NCBI GenBank assembly: GCA_011176545.1
Contig: DUEN01000002.1
Coordinates: 16,830-80,829, forward strand
DNA: 64,000 bases
DNA from: Caldilineae bacterium
GTDB lineage: Bacteria; Chloroflexota; Anaerolineae; DUEN01
Reading direction: 5' to 3'
Shown one piece after another: positions 1-8,913 of the stretch (position 1 is its first letter; each line of letters begins with the position of its first letter). Made by a program: the position numbers and the translations under genes. The notes below the pieces were generated by a model. That model was given only the letters and a program-made list of their open reading frames with translations, was not told the DNA's origin and did not search any database.

Positions 1-2
1 TG

Positions 3-182
3 CACATCGTCCTCATCTACGCGGCGCTAGCCATCCCCCAGGCATGGGTGCCATCGATGGGGCGCAGCGCGCTGGAAATCGGGGCCGTGCTGCTGTTGTG
101 GGCCATGGTGCGACGACGTTTCCTTTTCAGGCTGGTGCCTTGGTGATATACTGGCGGGGAGAGTAAAGCGTAAGGAGTAAAA
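3..182 (+). CDS. C-terminal fragment of a hydrophobic (membrane) protein, truncated by window start
   Basis: Open frame 3 reads HIVLIYAALAIPQAWVPSMGRSALEIGAVLLLWAMVRRR... to TAA at 180-182; the last codons lie in the heptamer repeat. Confidence 0.35.
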
Positions 183-234
183 CGTAAGGCGTAAAGCGTA
201 AGGCGTAAGGCGTAAAACGTAAAACGTAAAGAGT
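165..234. repeat. Tandem period-7 iterons (10 x GTAARRN) directly upstream of aroC
   Basis: gtaaagc gtaagga gtaaaac gtaaggc gtaaagc gtaaggc gtaaggc gtaaaac gtaaaac gtaaaga. Confidence 0.9.
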
Positions 235-249
235 GATGGGGGATGGGAG

Positions 250-1431
250 ATGCTGCGCTTTTTGACGGCCGGGGAGTCCCATGGGCCGTATCTGACGGCG
301 ATTCTAGAGGGGATGCCCGCCGGGCTTCCTCTCTCGCCGGATGACATCAACCACGATATGGCGCGGCGCCAGAAGGGGTATGGCTCCGGCGGCCGCATGA
401 GGATCGAAAAGGACCTGGTGGAGATCGCGGCGGGGGTGATGAATGGGCACACTACTGGCGGCCCCATCTCCTTCCGCATCGTCAACCGGGACTACGCCAA
501 ATGGCGGGACCGGGACATCGAGCCCATGACTGTGCCGCGGCCGGGGCACGCTGATCTCACCGGGGCCATCAAGTACGGATATCGGGAGTTGCGGTTAGCG
601 CTGGAGCGGGCCAGCGCGCGGGAGACGGCCGCCCGCGTCGCTGTGGGCGCCGCCTGTCGTCGGCTGTTAGCCGAGTTCGGCATCATCGTGGGCTCATATA
701 CTCTCGAGATCGGTGGAGTGGATGCCAGGCCGCCGGAGGACATGCCATACATGGAGCGGTTCGCCGCCGCGGATGCGAACGACGTGCGAGTGGCCAACCC
801 AGATCGGGTGGAGGTCGTGCGCGAGCGCATCTCCCAGGCGATGGAGGACAAGGACACGCTAGGCGGCGTGATCGAGGTGGTGGCGCTGAACGTGCCGCCG
901 GGGCTGGGCTCCCACGTCCATTGGGATCGGCGGCTGGACGCCCGGCTGGCCTGGGCGCTGATGTCCGTGCAGGCCATGAAGGGCGTGGAGATCGGCCCCG
1001 CGTTCGAGAACGCGCGCCGGCCGGGCACCCAGGTGCACGATGAGATCTTCTTGGAGGACGGCCGGCTGGTGCGGCGGACCAATCGCGCTGGCGGCTTCGA
1101 GGGCGGCATCACCACAGGTGAGCCCATTGTCGCCCGCGTGGCCATGAAGCCCATCTCAACCACGCTGAACCCGCTGCGATCGGTGGACCTGGCCACCGGG
1201 CAGCCGGCCACAACGAACTATGAACGCTCGGATTTCTGCGCCGTGCCAAGGGCCGGCGTCGTGTTAGAGGCCATGGCCTGCTTCGTCCTGGCCGACGCGC
1301 TGATCGAGAAGCTGGGAGGAGACAATATCGAGGAGATGCGGCCCCGCTTCCGGGCGTTGCGTCAGGCCCGGCTGGAGGATTTGATCATGGATGACGAGCC
1401 GTGGCGCTTCGGGTACACGACCCTGGAATAG
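250..1431 (+). CDS. aroC: Chorismate synthase
   Basis: MLRFLTAGESHGPYLTAILEGMPAGLPLS N-terminus and R(A/S)SARETAARVAVGA motif. Confidence 0.97.
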   Translation: MLRFLTAGESHGPYLTAILEGMPAGLPLSPDDINHDMARRQKGYGSGGRMRIEKDLVEIAAGVMNGHTTGGPISFRIVNRDYAKWRDRDIEPMTVPRPGHADLTGAIKYGYRELRLALERASARETAARVAVGAACRRLLAEFGIIVGSYTLEIGGVDARPPEDMPYMERFAAADANDVRVANPDRVEVVRERISQAMEDKDTLGGVIEVVALNVPPGLGSHVHWDRRLDARLAWALMSVQAMKGVEIGPAFENARRPGTQVHDEIFLEDGRLVRRTNRAGGFEGGITTGEPIVARVAMKPISTTLNPLRSVDLATGQPATTNYERSDFCAVPRAGVVLEAMACFVLADALIEKLGGDNIEEMRPRFRALRQARLEDLIMDDEPWRFGYTTLE

Positions 1432-1494
1432 CCGATAGCGGGCAGCAGATAGCCGATAGCCGGTAGCCGACAGCGGATAGCAGATAGCGGATCG
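1432..1494. repeat. Tandem period-7 iterons (9 units, ccgatag-like) directly after the aroC stop
   Basis: ccgatag cgggcag cagatag ccgatag ccggtag ccgacag cggatag cagatag cggatcg. Confidence 0.88.
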
Positions 1495-1647
1495 CCTCGC
1501 GGCTTCTCCATGGGAGATGAGCGGTCGGAAACCAAAAGTAGGGGGCCAGCATGCTGGCTCCTCAAATCCGTAGGGGCGCACGGCCGTGCGCTCTCAGGCG
1601 AAGGTACGACGCACCTGGGAGGTGTGTTGCACCTTACAGCGCCGTGC

Positions 1648-2416
1648 TTACGGTGCGTCCTCCTCCGCCAGCCTCTGGAGCACCTCCACCACCGGCTCCA
1701 GGAGCTCCTCATCCGGCCCCCGGCCCGCAGCCTGACAGGCGTTGAGGTACTCGCTGGCCAGAGCCCCCATGAGCTGAGCAAAAGCCCTGGGTAGACGACG
1801 GAAGAAAGGCGTCAACACGTGCACGCCTTCCCCAAATGCATCCATAGCTTCGGCGTGACGCTCCCAATCCTCGCAACACCGTGCCGTGAGCCCCTAGGCT
1901 CATAGCCAAGTCGGGCAAGAAGGCATCCGGATTGCGGGCAGCCAGTTCCCGATAGAGCCCCACCGCCTCCCGTGTAGCCTCTAGCGCCTTCTCACGCCGT
2001 CCCAAAGCAGAGAGGGCTACACCCAGATTGCTCTACCACCTCCCCCGTTCAGCCCCATCACGGGTTACAGCCAGGAACGCCCGATATAGCCCGACCAACA
2101 TCTCCCGGTGAGCCAGTGTACGCTCGGGGTGGTCGGGCAGGGTGAAGCGCCAGGTTTCCATCCAGGCACGGGCGGCTTTCAGGTTGTGTTCGTGCAGTTC
2201 CCTAGCCGTTTCCTCCAGCCAGGTGGCTAGCGTCCCGGCCACGGCCCGCGCGGCCTCTGGGTACGCGTCATACAGACAGGGCAGCACTTCCTGGGCGGTG
2301 ATGGGGTTCTGGATACTTGCTTTTCCGCGGTCATCGATGCAACGATGCTTCACGGCGGCATGCTGAGGACGATGAAAGAAGCAGCCACCTGGCCAACCCA
2401 AGTTAATAATGCACAT
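1648..2416 (-). pseudogene. Degenerate TPR-repeat protein remnant
   Basis: Minus-strand ORFs 2033-2416, 1709-2005 and 1648-1845 encode consecutive TPR-like segments (ALGRREKALEATREAVGLYRELAARNPDAFLPDLAMSLG) separated by an in-frame TAG (..GRW*SNLGVALSALGRREKAL..) and a frameshift. Confidence 0.65.
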
Positions 2417-2420
2417 CTGG

Positions 2421-2822
2421 TTACCAAATGGTGTTCACATCGGACAACTGAATCTTGCGATCTCGGCTAATCAAGGGCACGTTTAGATAAAGGGCTGTGG
2501 CAGCAATGATGCGATCAGGCAAGTCCGGCACTTGTTGCCGGTCAACCTTTCGAAGTGCTTTGGCCACATGCCGGTCGAATGGGATCTCGACGAGTAGAGC
2601 ATCCTCGCTTTCAATAGCCGCTAATGGCCGATCAAGCGTGGCTGGATAAACGCGCTCTTTCTCACCCAAATAGACGATTTCGGCCAGAGTAATAGCCGAG
2701 AAGCCAATCTGATCTCCGCTGGCCGCGATCTCCTCTATAGCAGAACGGGCAGTCTCGGACAGCCGTTGATCGGCAAAGATGTACCAGATCACGGTATGCG
2801 TGTCCGCGATCGCGCGTACCAT
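2421..2822 (-). CDS. PIN-domain toxin, VapC family
   Basis: IADTHTVIWYIF... PDLPDRIIAATALYLNVPLISRDRKIQ PIN acidic motifs; overlaps upstream antitoxin. Confidence 0.88.
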   Translation of the reverse strand: MVRAIADTHTVIWYIFADQRLSETARSAIEEIAASGDQIGFSAITLAEIVYLGEKERVYPATLDRPLAAIESEDALLVEIPFDRHVAKALRKVDRQQVPDLPDRIIAATALYLNVPLISRDRKIQLSDVNTIW

Positions 2823-3064
2823 CAGATGTCCTCTCGAGGGAAGCTGCCCCATTCCTCTCTGCGTGTCTGCTCAATGTCTTCGGCGGACGGCGCCGGCCCT
2901 AGATCAGCGCACAAGCCCCACAACGACTTACGTGGAGCCGACGGGGTAGCCTCCAGGTCGCGTCTGATCTCCGGGGCTATGCGCTCGATCAGGCGCACTT
3001 TGTCTGCGGGCGAAAGCTGCTTCACCAATTCCAACACCGTCTCAAGAGTCACAGCCTTGTTCAT
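2822..3064 (-). CDS. Putative antitoxin partner of the PIN toxin
   Basis: MNKAVTLETVLELVKQLSPADKVRLIERIAPEIRRDLE; coupled upstream of the PIN gene on the same strand. Confidence 0.75.
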   Translation of the reverse strand: MNKAVTLETVLELVKQLSPADKVRLIERIAPEIRRDLEATPSAPRKSLWGLCADLGPAPSAEDIEQTRREEWGSFPREDI

Positions 3065-3388
3065 CTCCCACCTCAGCAGACTTCGTCCTACAACGCCGCC
3101 AACAGGCACGATTGGCCAAAAGCACATCGAGGCCGCAAGCGAACGACTCAGGAAAGCCCTCTCAACATCGTCCATGAATTCGACGCTACAATTATGCCAC
3201 ACGAGATCCCCCCGCGCAACGCGCTCAGGACGGATCCTCCACAAGGCGCCATGCCATCTCACGGGGCATGCCGGATCCCTATCGCGCTTGACTTGCTAAG
3301 ATGAATGAAACAGGCTACATTAGATACGATATGAGATGTCGGTATGCTAGGCTATGTGCGCATCCTGGACACGTGAGGAGGAGATGTC

Positions 3389-4579
3389 ATGCAGTATCGT
3401 CGTTTCGGCAAGCTGGACTGGAAGCCCTCAGCGCTGGGATTCGGCGCGATGCGTCTCCCCACGACGGACCCCGAGGATCGCTCGAAGATCGATGAGCCGC
3501 TGGCCACGCGCATGATCCGCTACGCGATCGATCACGGGGTCAACTATATCGATACTGCCTACCCCTATCATAATGGCGAGTCGGAGCGCTTCCTCGGCCG
3601 AGCGCTGAAGGATGGCTATCGGGAGAAAGTCCGCCTGGCGACGAAGCTGCCGATGTGGGCCATCGAGACGGTGGCGGATGCCGATCGGATCCTGGATGAG
3701 CAACTAGAGAAGCTACAGACGGATCATATCGATTTCTATCTCTTCCACGGGCTGCGCCGGCCGCGATGGGAGCTCATCCAGCGGCTGGACCTATTGAGCT
3801 GGGCGGAGAAAGTTCAAGCCCAGGGCAAGATCCGCCATCTGGGCTTCTCTTTCCATGATACCTTCGATGTGTTTAAGGAGATCATCGATGGCTATGACGG
3901 CTGGACCTTCTGCCAGATCCAGTACAACTACATGGATATCGAGAACCAGGCCGGTATGAAGGGACTGAAGTACGCGGCCTCGAAGGGGCTGGCCGTGGTC
4001 ATCATGGAGCCCCTGCTCGGCGGCAGGCTGGTGAACCCGCCTGCCGCGGTGCAGGCGGTGTGGGATGAGGCCCCCGTGGTGCGGACCCCTCAGGAATGGG
4101 CCTTGCTCTGGCTATGGAATCAGCCGGAGGTCTCCGTGGTGCTGAGCGGGATGAGCACCATGGCCCATGTGATCGAGAACGTGGCGGTAGCCGGGTGGTC
4201 GGGCGTGGGCAAGCTGTCAGAGGAGGAACTCGCCCTAATCGATCGTGTCCGGGCTACATATCAGGCACTGTGCCCGATCCCGTGCACCAAGTGTGAGTAC
4301 TGCCTGCCGTGTACGGTGGAGCTGAACATCCCCCGCCTGTTCGAGATCCTGAACCACGCCGTGATGTTCGACCGCCTGGAAGAAGCTCGTCAACACTACC
4401 AGCGCCTCTCCTCGGAGGAGCAGGCCGCGGCATGCATCCAGTGCCAGGAATGCGAGGCCAAGTGCCCTCAGTCGATCCCGATCAGCGAGTGGATGGTGCA
4501 CGTCCACGCGGTGCTGGGGGAGGGCGAAGACCTGGCAGCCCACGTGGCCGAGATGGGAGGCCAGCCTCTGTATGGATAA
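3389..4579 (+). CDS. Aldo/keto reductase with C-terminal ferredoxin-like Fe-S domain
   Basis: MQYRRFGKLDWKPSALGFGAMRLP; C-terminal CTKCEYCLPC and CIQCQECEAKCPQ cysteine motifs. Confidence 0.93.
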   Translation: MQYRRFGKLDWKPSALGFGAMRLPTTDPEDRSKIDEPLATRMIRYAIDHGVNYIDTAYPYHNGESERFLGRALKDGYREKVRLATKLPMWAIETVADADRILDEQLEKLQTDHIDFYLFHGLRRPRWELIQRLDLLSWAEKVQAQGKIRHLGFSFHDTFDVFKEIIDGYDGWTFCQIQYNYMDIENQAGMKGLKYAASKGLAVVIMEPLLGGRLVNPPAAVQAVWDEAPVVRTPQEWALLWLWNQPEVSVVLSGMSTMAHVIENVAVAGWSGVGKLSEEELALIDRVRATYQALCPIPCTKCEYCLPCTVELNIPRLFEILNHAVMFDRLEEARQHYQRLSSEEQAAACIQCQECEAKCPQSIPISEWMVHVHAVLGEGEDLAAHVAEMGGQPLYG

Positions 4580-4628
4580 TCGCAGGGCTCAAAAACATGT
4601 AGCCCCGGTGAGAGATATCAAACGGCTT

Positions 4629-4663
4629 CAGACCCCTGGCTTCTCAGAGAAGCCGGGGGTCTG
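4629..4663. terminator. Strong hairpin downstream of the aldo/keto reductase (16-bp stem, 3-nt loop)
   Basis: cagacccctggcttct cag agaagccgggggtctg; only one G-U wobble; no clear T tract, so could be a dispersed palindrome. Confidence 0.6.
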
Positions 4664-4886
4664 GAAACCAACACCTCGCTTAACTTGATGCCAATAGGAC
4701 ACACAACTATGCATCTCTACGAACGGGCAGCGCCCTCAGAGCCTCCCGCAGCAACTCCCACCGAGGAGCCCCCCAGGCGTTACTCCTTCGCCGGTAGGCA
4801 GAACTTGTTGTATAATCTGCACGGAGTGAGTCTTGACAATTCCCAACTTACTTTCAGGCGCCAGGTACGGCCATCATGTTGGATGA

Positions 4887-4920
4887 AGAGCCTCACTTCT
4901 TCATAATAAGATGAGGCTCT
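4887..4920. promoter_or_regulatory. Inverted repeat upstream of hicBA (possible operator or upstream terminator)
   Basis: agagcctca...tgaggctct, 9-bp perfect arms, about 45 nt before hicB ATG. Confidence 0.4.
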
Positions 4921-4965
4921 CCGGAATAGTTCTGGCCTCACATGATTCTCGTCTAGGAGGACATA

Positions 4966-5172
4966 ATGAGACAGGTGATCATCTATCCTGGCGAGGACGA
5001 ATATTGGGTAGCTGAGTGCCCGTCATTGCCTGGATGCATCAGCCAGGGCAAGACGAAGGAGGAGGCTATCCGGAATATCCGCGAAGCGATCAACGAATAT
5101 ATTATCGCTCTTGAGGAAGACGGGCTTCCGGTACCAGAGGAACGGTTTGAAGTACTCACTGTAATCGTATGA
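4966..5172 (+). CDS. hicB: HicB-family antitoxin
   Basis: MRQVIIYPGEDEYWVAECPSLPGCISQGKTKEEAIRNIREAINEYI typical HicB fold. Confidence 0.9.
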   Translation: MRQVIIYPGEDEYWVAECPSLPGCISQGKTKEEAIRNIREAINEYIIALEEDGLPVPEERFEVLTVIV

Positions 5173-5408
5173 GCAAGCTGCCAGTCATCTCGGGACGCGA
5201 ATGCGCTCACGCGCTTCAGAAGGCCGGCTTTTACATAAGGCGACAAAAGGGAAGCCATCTGATCATGAGGCGCGACGAGCCATTCGCTCAGGTGGTCGTG
5301 CCCGACCACAAGACTCTCGATCGGGGTACGCTTAGAGCCATCATTTGGCAAGCAGACCTTACTTGTAGAAGAGTTCCTTCGACTTCTCGAGTGACAGTGG
5401 GGATATGA
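5169..5408 (+). pseudogene. hicA: HicA-family toxin with apparent +1 frameshift near its 3' end
   Basis: SGRECAHALQKAGFYIRRQKGSHLIMRRDEP...VVPDHKTLDRGTLRAIIWQADLT then, in another frame, VEEFLRLLE* (5365-5394). Confidence 0.75.
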
Positions 5409-7000
5409 ATACGATGGGCGAAGACCGGAATATCATCCTGACCGGCTTCATGGGCACGGGGAAGACGACGATCGGCCGACTCATGGCTCAGCGGCTGCGC
5501 CGGAAGTTCGTCGATATGGACGCCATCATCGAGGAACGCACCGGCATGAGCATCCCGCAGATCTTCCAGGAACAGGGCGAGGAGGCGTTCCGTCGCCTGG
5601 AAAGCGAGCTCTGCCGAGAGCTCGCCGCTCAGTCCGGACTGGTCATCGCCACCGGCGGCGGCGCGCTGATCAACGCGGAGAACCGCGCCACCCTAGGTGC
5701 TACCGGCGACATCATCTGCCTGCGCGCCTCTGTGGACGCCATCATGGCGCGGGTGGGCACTAGCATGGACCGTCCCAAACTGGACGGCACCGACCGACGG
5801 GCACGCATCGAGGCGCTGCTGGACGAGCGAGCGGCCGCGTATGACGCTATCCAGCTCCAACTGGACACCAGCGACATCTCTCCAGAGGAGGCGGTGGAGC
5901 GCGCCCTGGCGCTCCTATGGGACCTGCCCCGAGCTCGCCGTCTGCCCGTCCACGCGCCCGGCGGGTACATGTACGACATCGTCCTGGGCGAGGGCGTGCT
6001 CGATCGCGCAGGTGAACTGCTGGCCCGCCGGCTGACGCCCGGGCCGACCGCGGTCGTCACCAACCCGGATGTTGGCCGCCATTGGGCCCAGCCCCTCCTC
6101 GACGCGCTGCGCAAAGCCGGGTTCTATCCCACCCTGGTCGAAATCCCCGCCGGTGAGGAGCATAAGACACTGGAGACGGTACGTACCCTGTACGATCGCT
6201 TCATCGAGGCCGGCCTCGATCGTCGCAGCCCGATCATCGCTCTGGGCGGCGGCGTGGTGGGTGATATCGCCGGGTTCGCCGCCGCGTCCTACCTGCGCGG
6301 CGTCCCCTTCGTCCAGATCCCCACGACGCTGCTCAGCATGGTGGACGCCTCCGTGGGCGGAAAGGTCGGCGTCGATCTGCCCCAGGGTAAGAACCTGGTG
6401 GGAGCCTTCAAACAGCCGGAGATGGTGATCATCGACCCGCTCACGCTACGCACGCTCCCGGCCGAGGAATTCCGCGCGGGCCTGGCCGAGGTCGTCAAGC
6501 ATGGGGTCATCGGTGCGCCGAAGCTGTTCCATCAAATCGAAACCAAGGGGCCAGCCACGCTGACCCACCTCATCGCCGATGCGGTGCGGGTCAAAATCGA
6601 GATCGTGGAAGAGGACCCGTTCGAGCGAGGACGACGGGCTGTGCTGAACCTGGGACACACCTTCGGTCACGCGCTGGAGCGGCTCTCCGATTACCGGATG
6701 CGCCACGGCGAGGCGGTCAGCGTCGGCATGGTGGCCGCGACTCACTTGTCCGCCCTCATGGAACGCTGCCAACTGGAGCTCATCGATCGAATCACGGGCG
6801 TGCTCAACCGCCTGGAGCTTCCCACCCGGACGGAAGGCTATACAGCGGAGGCCCTCTATCAGGCGATGAGGACGGACAAGAAACGAGCCCAGGGGCGATT
6901 ACGGTTCGTCATCCCCGAGGACATCGGTCGGGTCACCGTCACCGATGAGGCCACGCGAGAGCAGGTCCTGGAGGCCTGGCGAGCCGTCGGAGCCGCGTGA
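5405..7000 (+). CDS. Bifunctional shikimate kinase / 3-dehydroquinate synthase fusion
   Basis: N-terminal ILTGFMGTGKTTIGR...DMDAIIEERTGMSI...ATGGGA (AroK); C-terminal ALGGGVVGDIAGFAAASYLRGVPFVQIPTTLLSMVDASVGGKVGVD (AroB). Confidence 0.95.
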   Translation: MNTMGEDRNIILTGFMGTGKTTIGRLMAQRLRRKFVDMDAIIEERTGMSIPQIFQEQGEEAFRRLESELCRELAAQSGLVIATGGGALINAENRATLGATGDIICLRASVDAIMARVGTSMDRPKLDGTDRRARIEALLDERAAAYDAIQLQLDTSDISPEEAVERALALLWDLPRARRLPVHAPGGYMYDIVLGEGVLDRAGELLARRLTPGPTAVVTNPDVGRHWAQPLLDALRKAGFYPTLVEIPAGEEHKTLETVRTLYDRFIEAGLDRRSPIIALGGGVVGDIAGFAAASYLRGVPFVQIPTTLLSMVDASVGGKVGVDLPQGKNLVGAFKQPEMVIIDPLTLRTLPAEEFRAGLAEVVKHGVIGAPKLFHQIETKGPATLTHLIADAVRVKIEIVEEDPFERGRRAVLNLGHTFGHALERLSDYRMRHGEAVSVGMVAATHLSALMERCQLELIDRITGVLNRLELPTRTEGYTAEALYQAMRTDKKRAQGRLRFVIPEDIGRVTVTDEATREQVLEAWRAVGAA

Positions 7001-7023
7001 GCTTCCAATTCACGAGGGTGCTG

Positions 7024-7383
7024 TCATCTCCCCTGCTGTCGCTTCTTCATGCCGATCACTCTAACGACGGGGACCACAAACAAGAGGCCAGTGTGCTGCC
7101 GGGAGAAATCACCGATGAGCTGCTCAGTGGCCGCGATGATCCGATCCAGGGTTTCCTCATCCTCGACGACGGTGAAAAGGGTGCGATGGTGCAGCTCCCG
7201 GCTGGCCAGAAGATCGCGCAGAGAGGGCAATAGCGGCAGGTCATCCCGCACCGCCCGCCGCAGCCGGCCCAGGCCGGTGCTCTCCAGGATCGTCACGCCG
7301 GAGGCCCCGGCCGCCTCCCAAGCTTTCAGAACATCGGGACACTGCTCCAGGTTATCCAACACGAAGACCAACAAATAAGCCAT
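7024..7383 (-). CDS. PII-like small signalling-type protein
   Basis: MAYLLVFVLDNLEQCPDVLKAWEAAGASGVTILESTGLGRL...; PII/GlnB-like fold inferred; adjacent to antiporter gene. Confidence 0.55.
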   Translation of the reverse strand: MAYLLVFVLDNLEQCPDVLKAWEAAGASGVTILESTGLGRLRRAVRDDLPLLPSLRDLLASRELHHRTLFTVVEDEETLDRIIAATEQLIGDFSRQHTGLLFVVPVVRVIGMKKRQQGR

Positions 7384-7449
7384 GGTCGCTCCTTTCCACG
7401 GGAGATTGTGCGCGAGATCGTGGACTTGAAGCCTTCCCATACATTGAGA

Positions 7450-8694
7450 TTAAGCCGTGGGGACGTTCGCCCAGTCCGGCCGATGGGCCGCCTGAGGATA
7501 GAGCATGCGTAGCAGGATGGGGGTCAGCAACGTCGTCGCCAGCACCATGAGCACCACGCTGGCGAAGGCGTCCCCTCCCAACAGCCCCGCGTTCATCCCC
7601 ACGGAGGCCACGATGAGCCCTACTTCGCCACGGGAGGCCATACCCACACCCAACCGTAGCGCCTCCTCCCTGGTAAATCCCCCAATCCACGCGCCGATCC
7701 CGCACCCGAGGACCTTCGACAGCACGGCCACGACGATGATGATCAAAGCGAAGAGCAGGCCGTTCAATCCCAAAGCCCTGGCATTGGCCTCTAGGCCGAT
7801 GTTGACGAAGAAGACGGGGACCAGCCAGGCATATGCCATGCCGTGAAATCCCGTCTCGATCTGCTGACGTAACGGCGTCTGGGCGAAGATCAACCCGGCT
7901 AGAAAGGCCCCGGTAATGGCGGCCACGCCCCCCAAGGCTTCGGCGGTCCAGGCGTAGAGGAGGATGGTTACGGTAGCCAGCGCCATCACCCCTTCACTAA
8001 TGGGGAGCCGGGACACGAGGAAGCCCAGCCGGGGGATGAACCGCATCCCCAACCAGAGGGCCAGGCCGAAGTAGAGGCCCATCTTCGCCAACACCCAAAG
8101 GATGGTCAGCGCCCCTCCGCCTCCGCCCCCCGTTAAAGCCATAAACAGCGAGAGCAACAGGATCACCAACACGTCGTCCACCACGGCCGCGCCCAGCAAG
8201 GCCATCCCCACCCGGGTACGCAGCACCCCCAGCTCCATGAGGGTCTGAGCCGAGATGCTGACGCTGGTGGCGGCCAGCACCAAACCGAAGAAGGCCCCAT
8301 GCTGCAGGCCAAGGCCAAAAGGCCACGCCGACGCCATCCCCAAGGCGATGGGAGCGAACACCCCCATGATCCCAGCGAACACCGCCGGCCGCCCGGTGCT
8401 CGTCATCGCCTTGAGGTCCACCTCCAGGCCGGCGATGAACATCAGGAATAGCACGCCCAGGTGAGCCAGTTGCCTCAGGATCGCCTCCAGATACCCGTCA
8501 CTGAACACGGGCCAGTGCATCATATCCAGCACCGTTGGCCCCAGGATCAGACCGGCCAACAGCTCACCCAGGACGGCCGGCTGTCGCAGTCGGGTGCTCA
8601 GGTACCCGGCCCCCTTGGCAGCCACGATGACGATGGCCAAGGCTAGCAGGAACTGTAGCGAAAGATCCATCCCCTGTGATGATACGGCAGCCAT
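7450..8694 (-). CDS. CPA2-type cation/proton antiporter (KefB/NapA-like)
   Basis: QPAVLGELLAGLILGPTVL... LFMFIAGLEVDLK ... GMASRGEVGLIVASVG; exact start uncertain. Confidence 0.93.
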   Translation of the reverse strand: MAAVSSQGMDLSLQFLLALAIVIVAAKGAGYLSTRLRQPAVLGELLAGLILGPTVLDMMHWPVFSDGYLEAILRQLAHLGVLFLMFIAGLEVDLKAMTSTGRPAVFAGIMGVFAPIALGMASAWPFGLGLQHGAFFGLVLAATSVSISAQTLMELGVLRTRVGMALLGAAVVDDVLVILLLSLFMALTGGGGGGALTILWVLAKMGLYFGLALWLGMRFIPRLGFLVSRLPISEGVMALATVTILLYAWTAEALGGVAAITGAFLAGLIFAQTPLRQQIETGFHGMAYAWLVPVFFVNIGLEANARALGLNGLLFALIIIVVAVLSKVLGCGIGAWIGGFTREEALRLGVGMASRGEVGLIVASVGMNAGLLGGDAFASVVLMVLATTLLTPILLRMLYPQAAHRPDWANVPTA

Positions 8695-8913
8695 TTCTCC
8701 CTTCTCTCTTCCCAAGGGCCACGACGCTCAGAACCTTTCCCCTCGCGCAAACAAAAAGGCCAACACCTTGATATCTCTTGGAACATGGTGTCGGCCTACC
8801 TGGCGGCTGGTCTGCCTATCGACCTTCCGCCCTGTCTGCCTCGCGGTAGCTATCCAGCGCGACCGCAAGTATATCCAGTGTCCCCCGTCATGTCAAAAGA
8901 AAACGCTCATAAC

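Noticed and set aside
27-485. 152-aa minus-strand ORF antisense to aroC start
   Set aside because: The translation (FYVLRLTPYALRLTFYSLRFTL) is just the heptamer array read through; no protein-like features.
1264-1781. Minus-strand ORFs with YPLSATGYRLSAARYRL-type sequence
   Set aside because: Product of translating the period-7 repeat at 1432-1494, not a gene.
4684-4906. ORF and possible gene remnant between the aldo/keto reductase and hicBA
   Set aside because: Neither strand gives a recognisable protein; likely decayed intergenic DNA.
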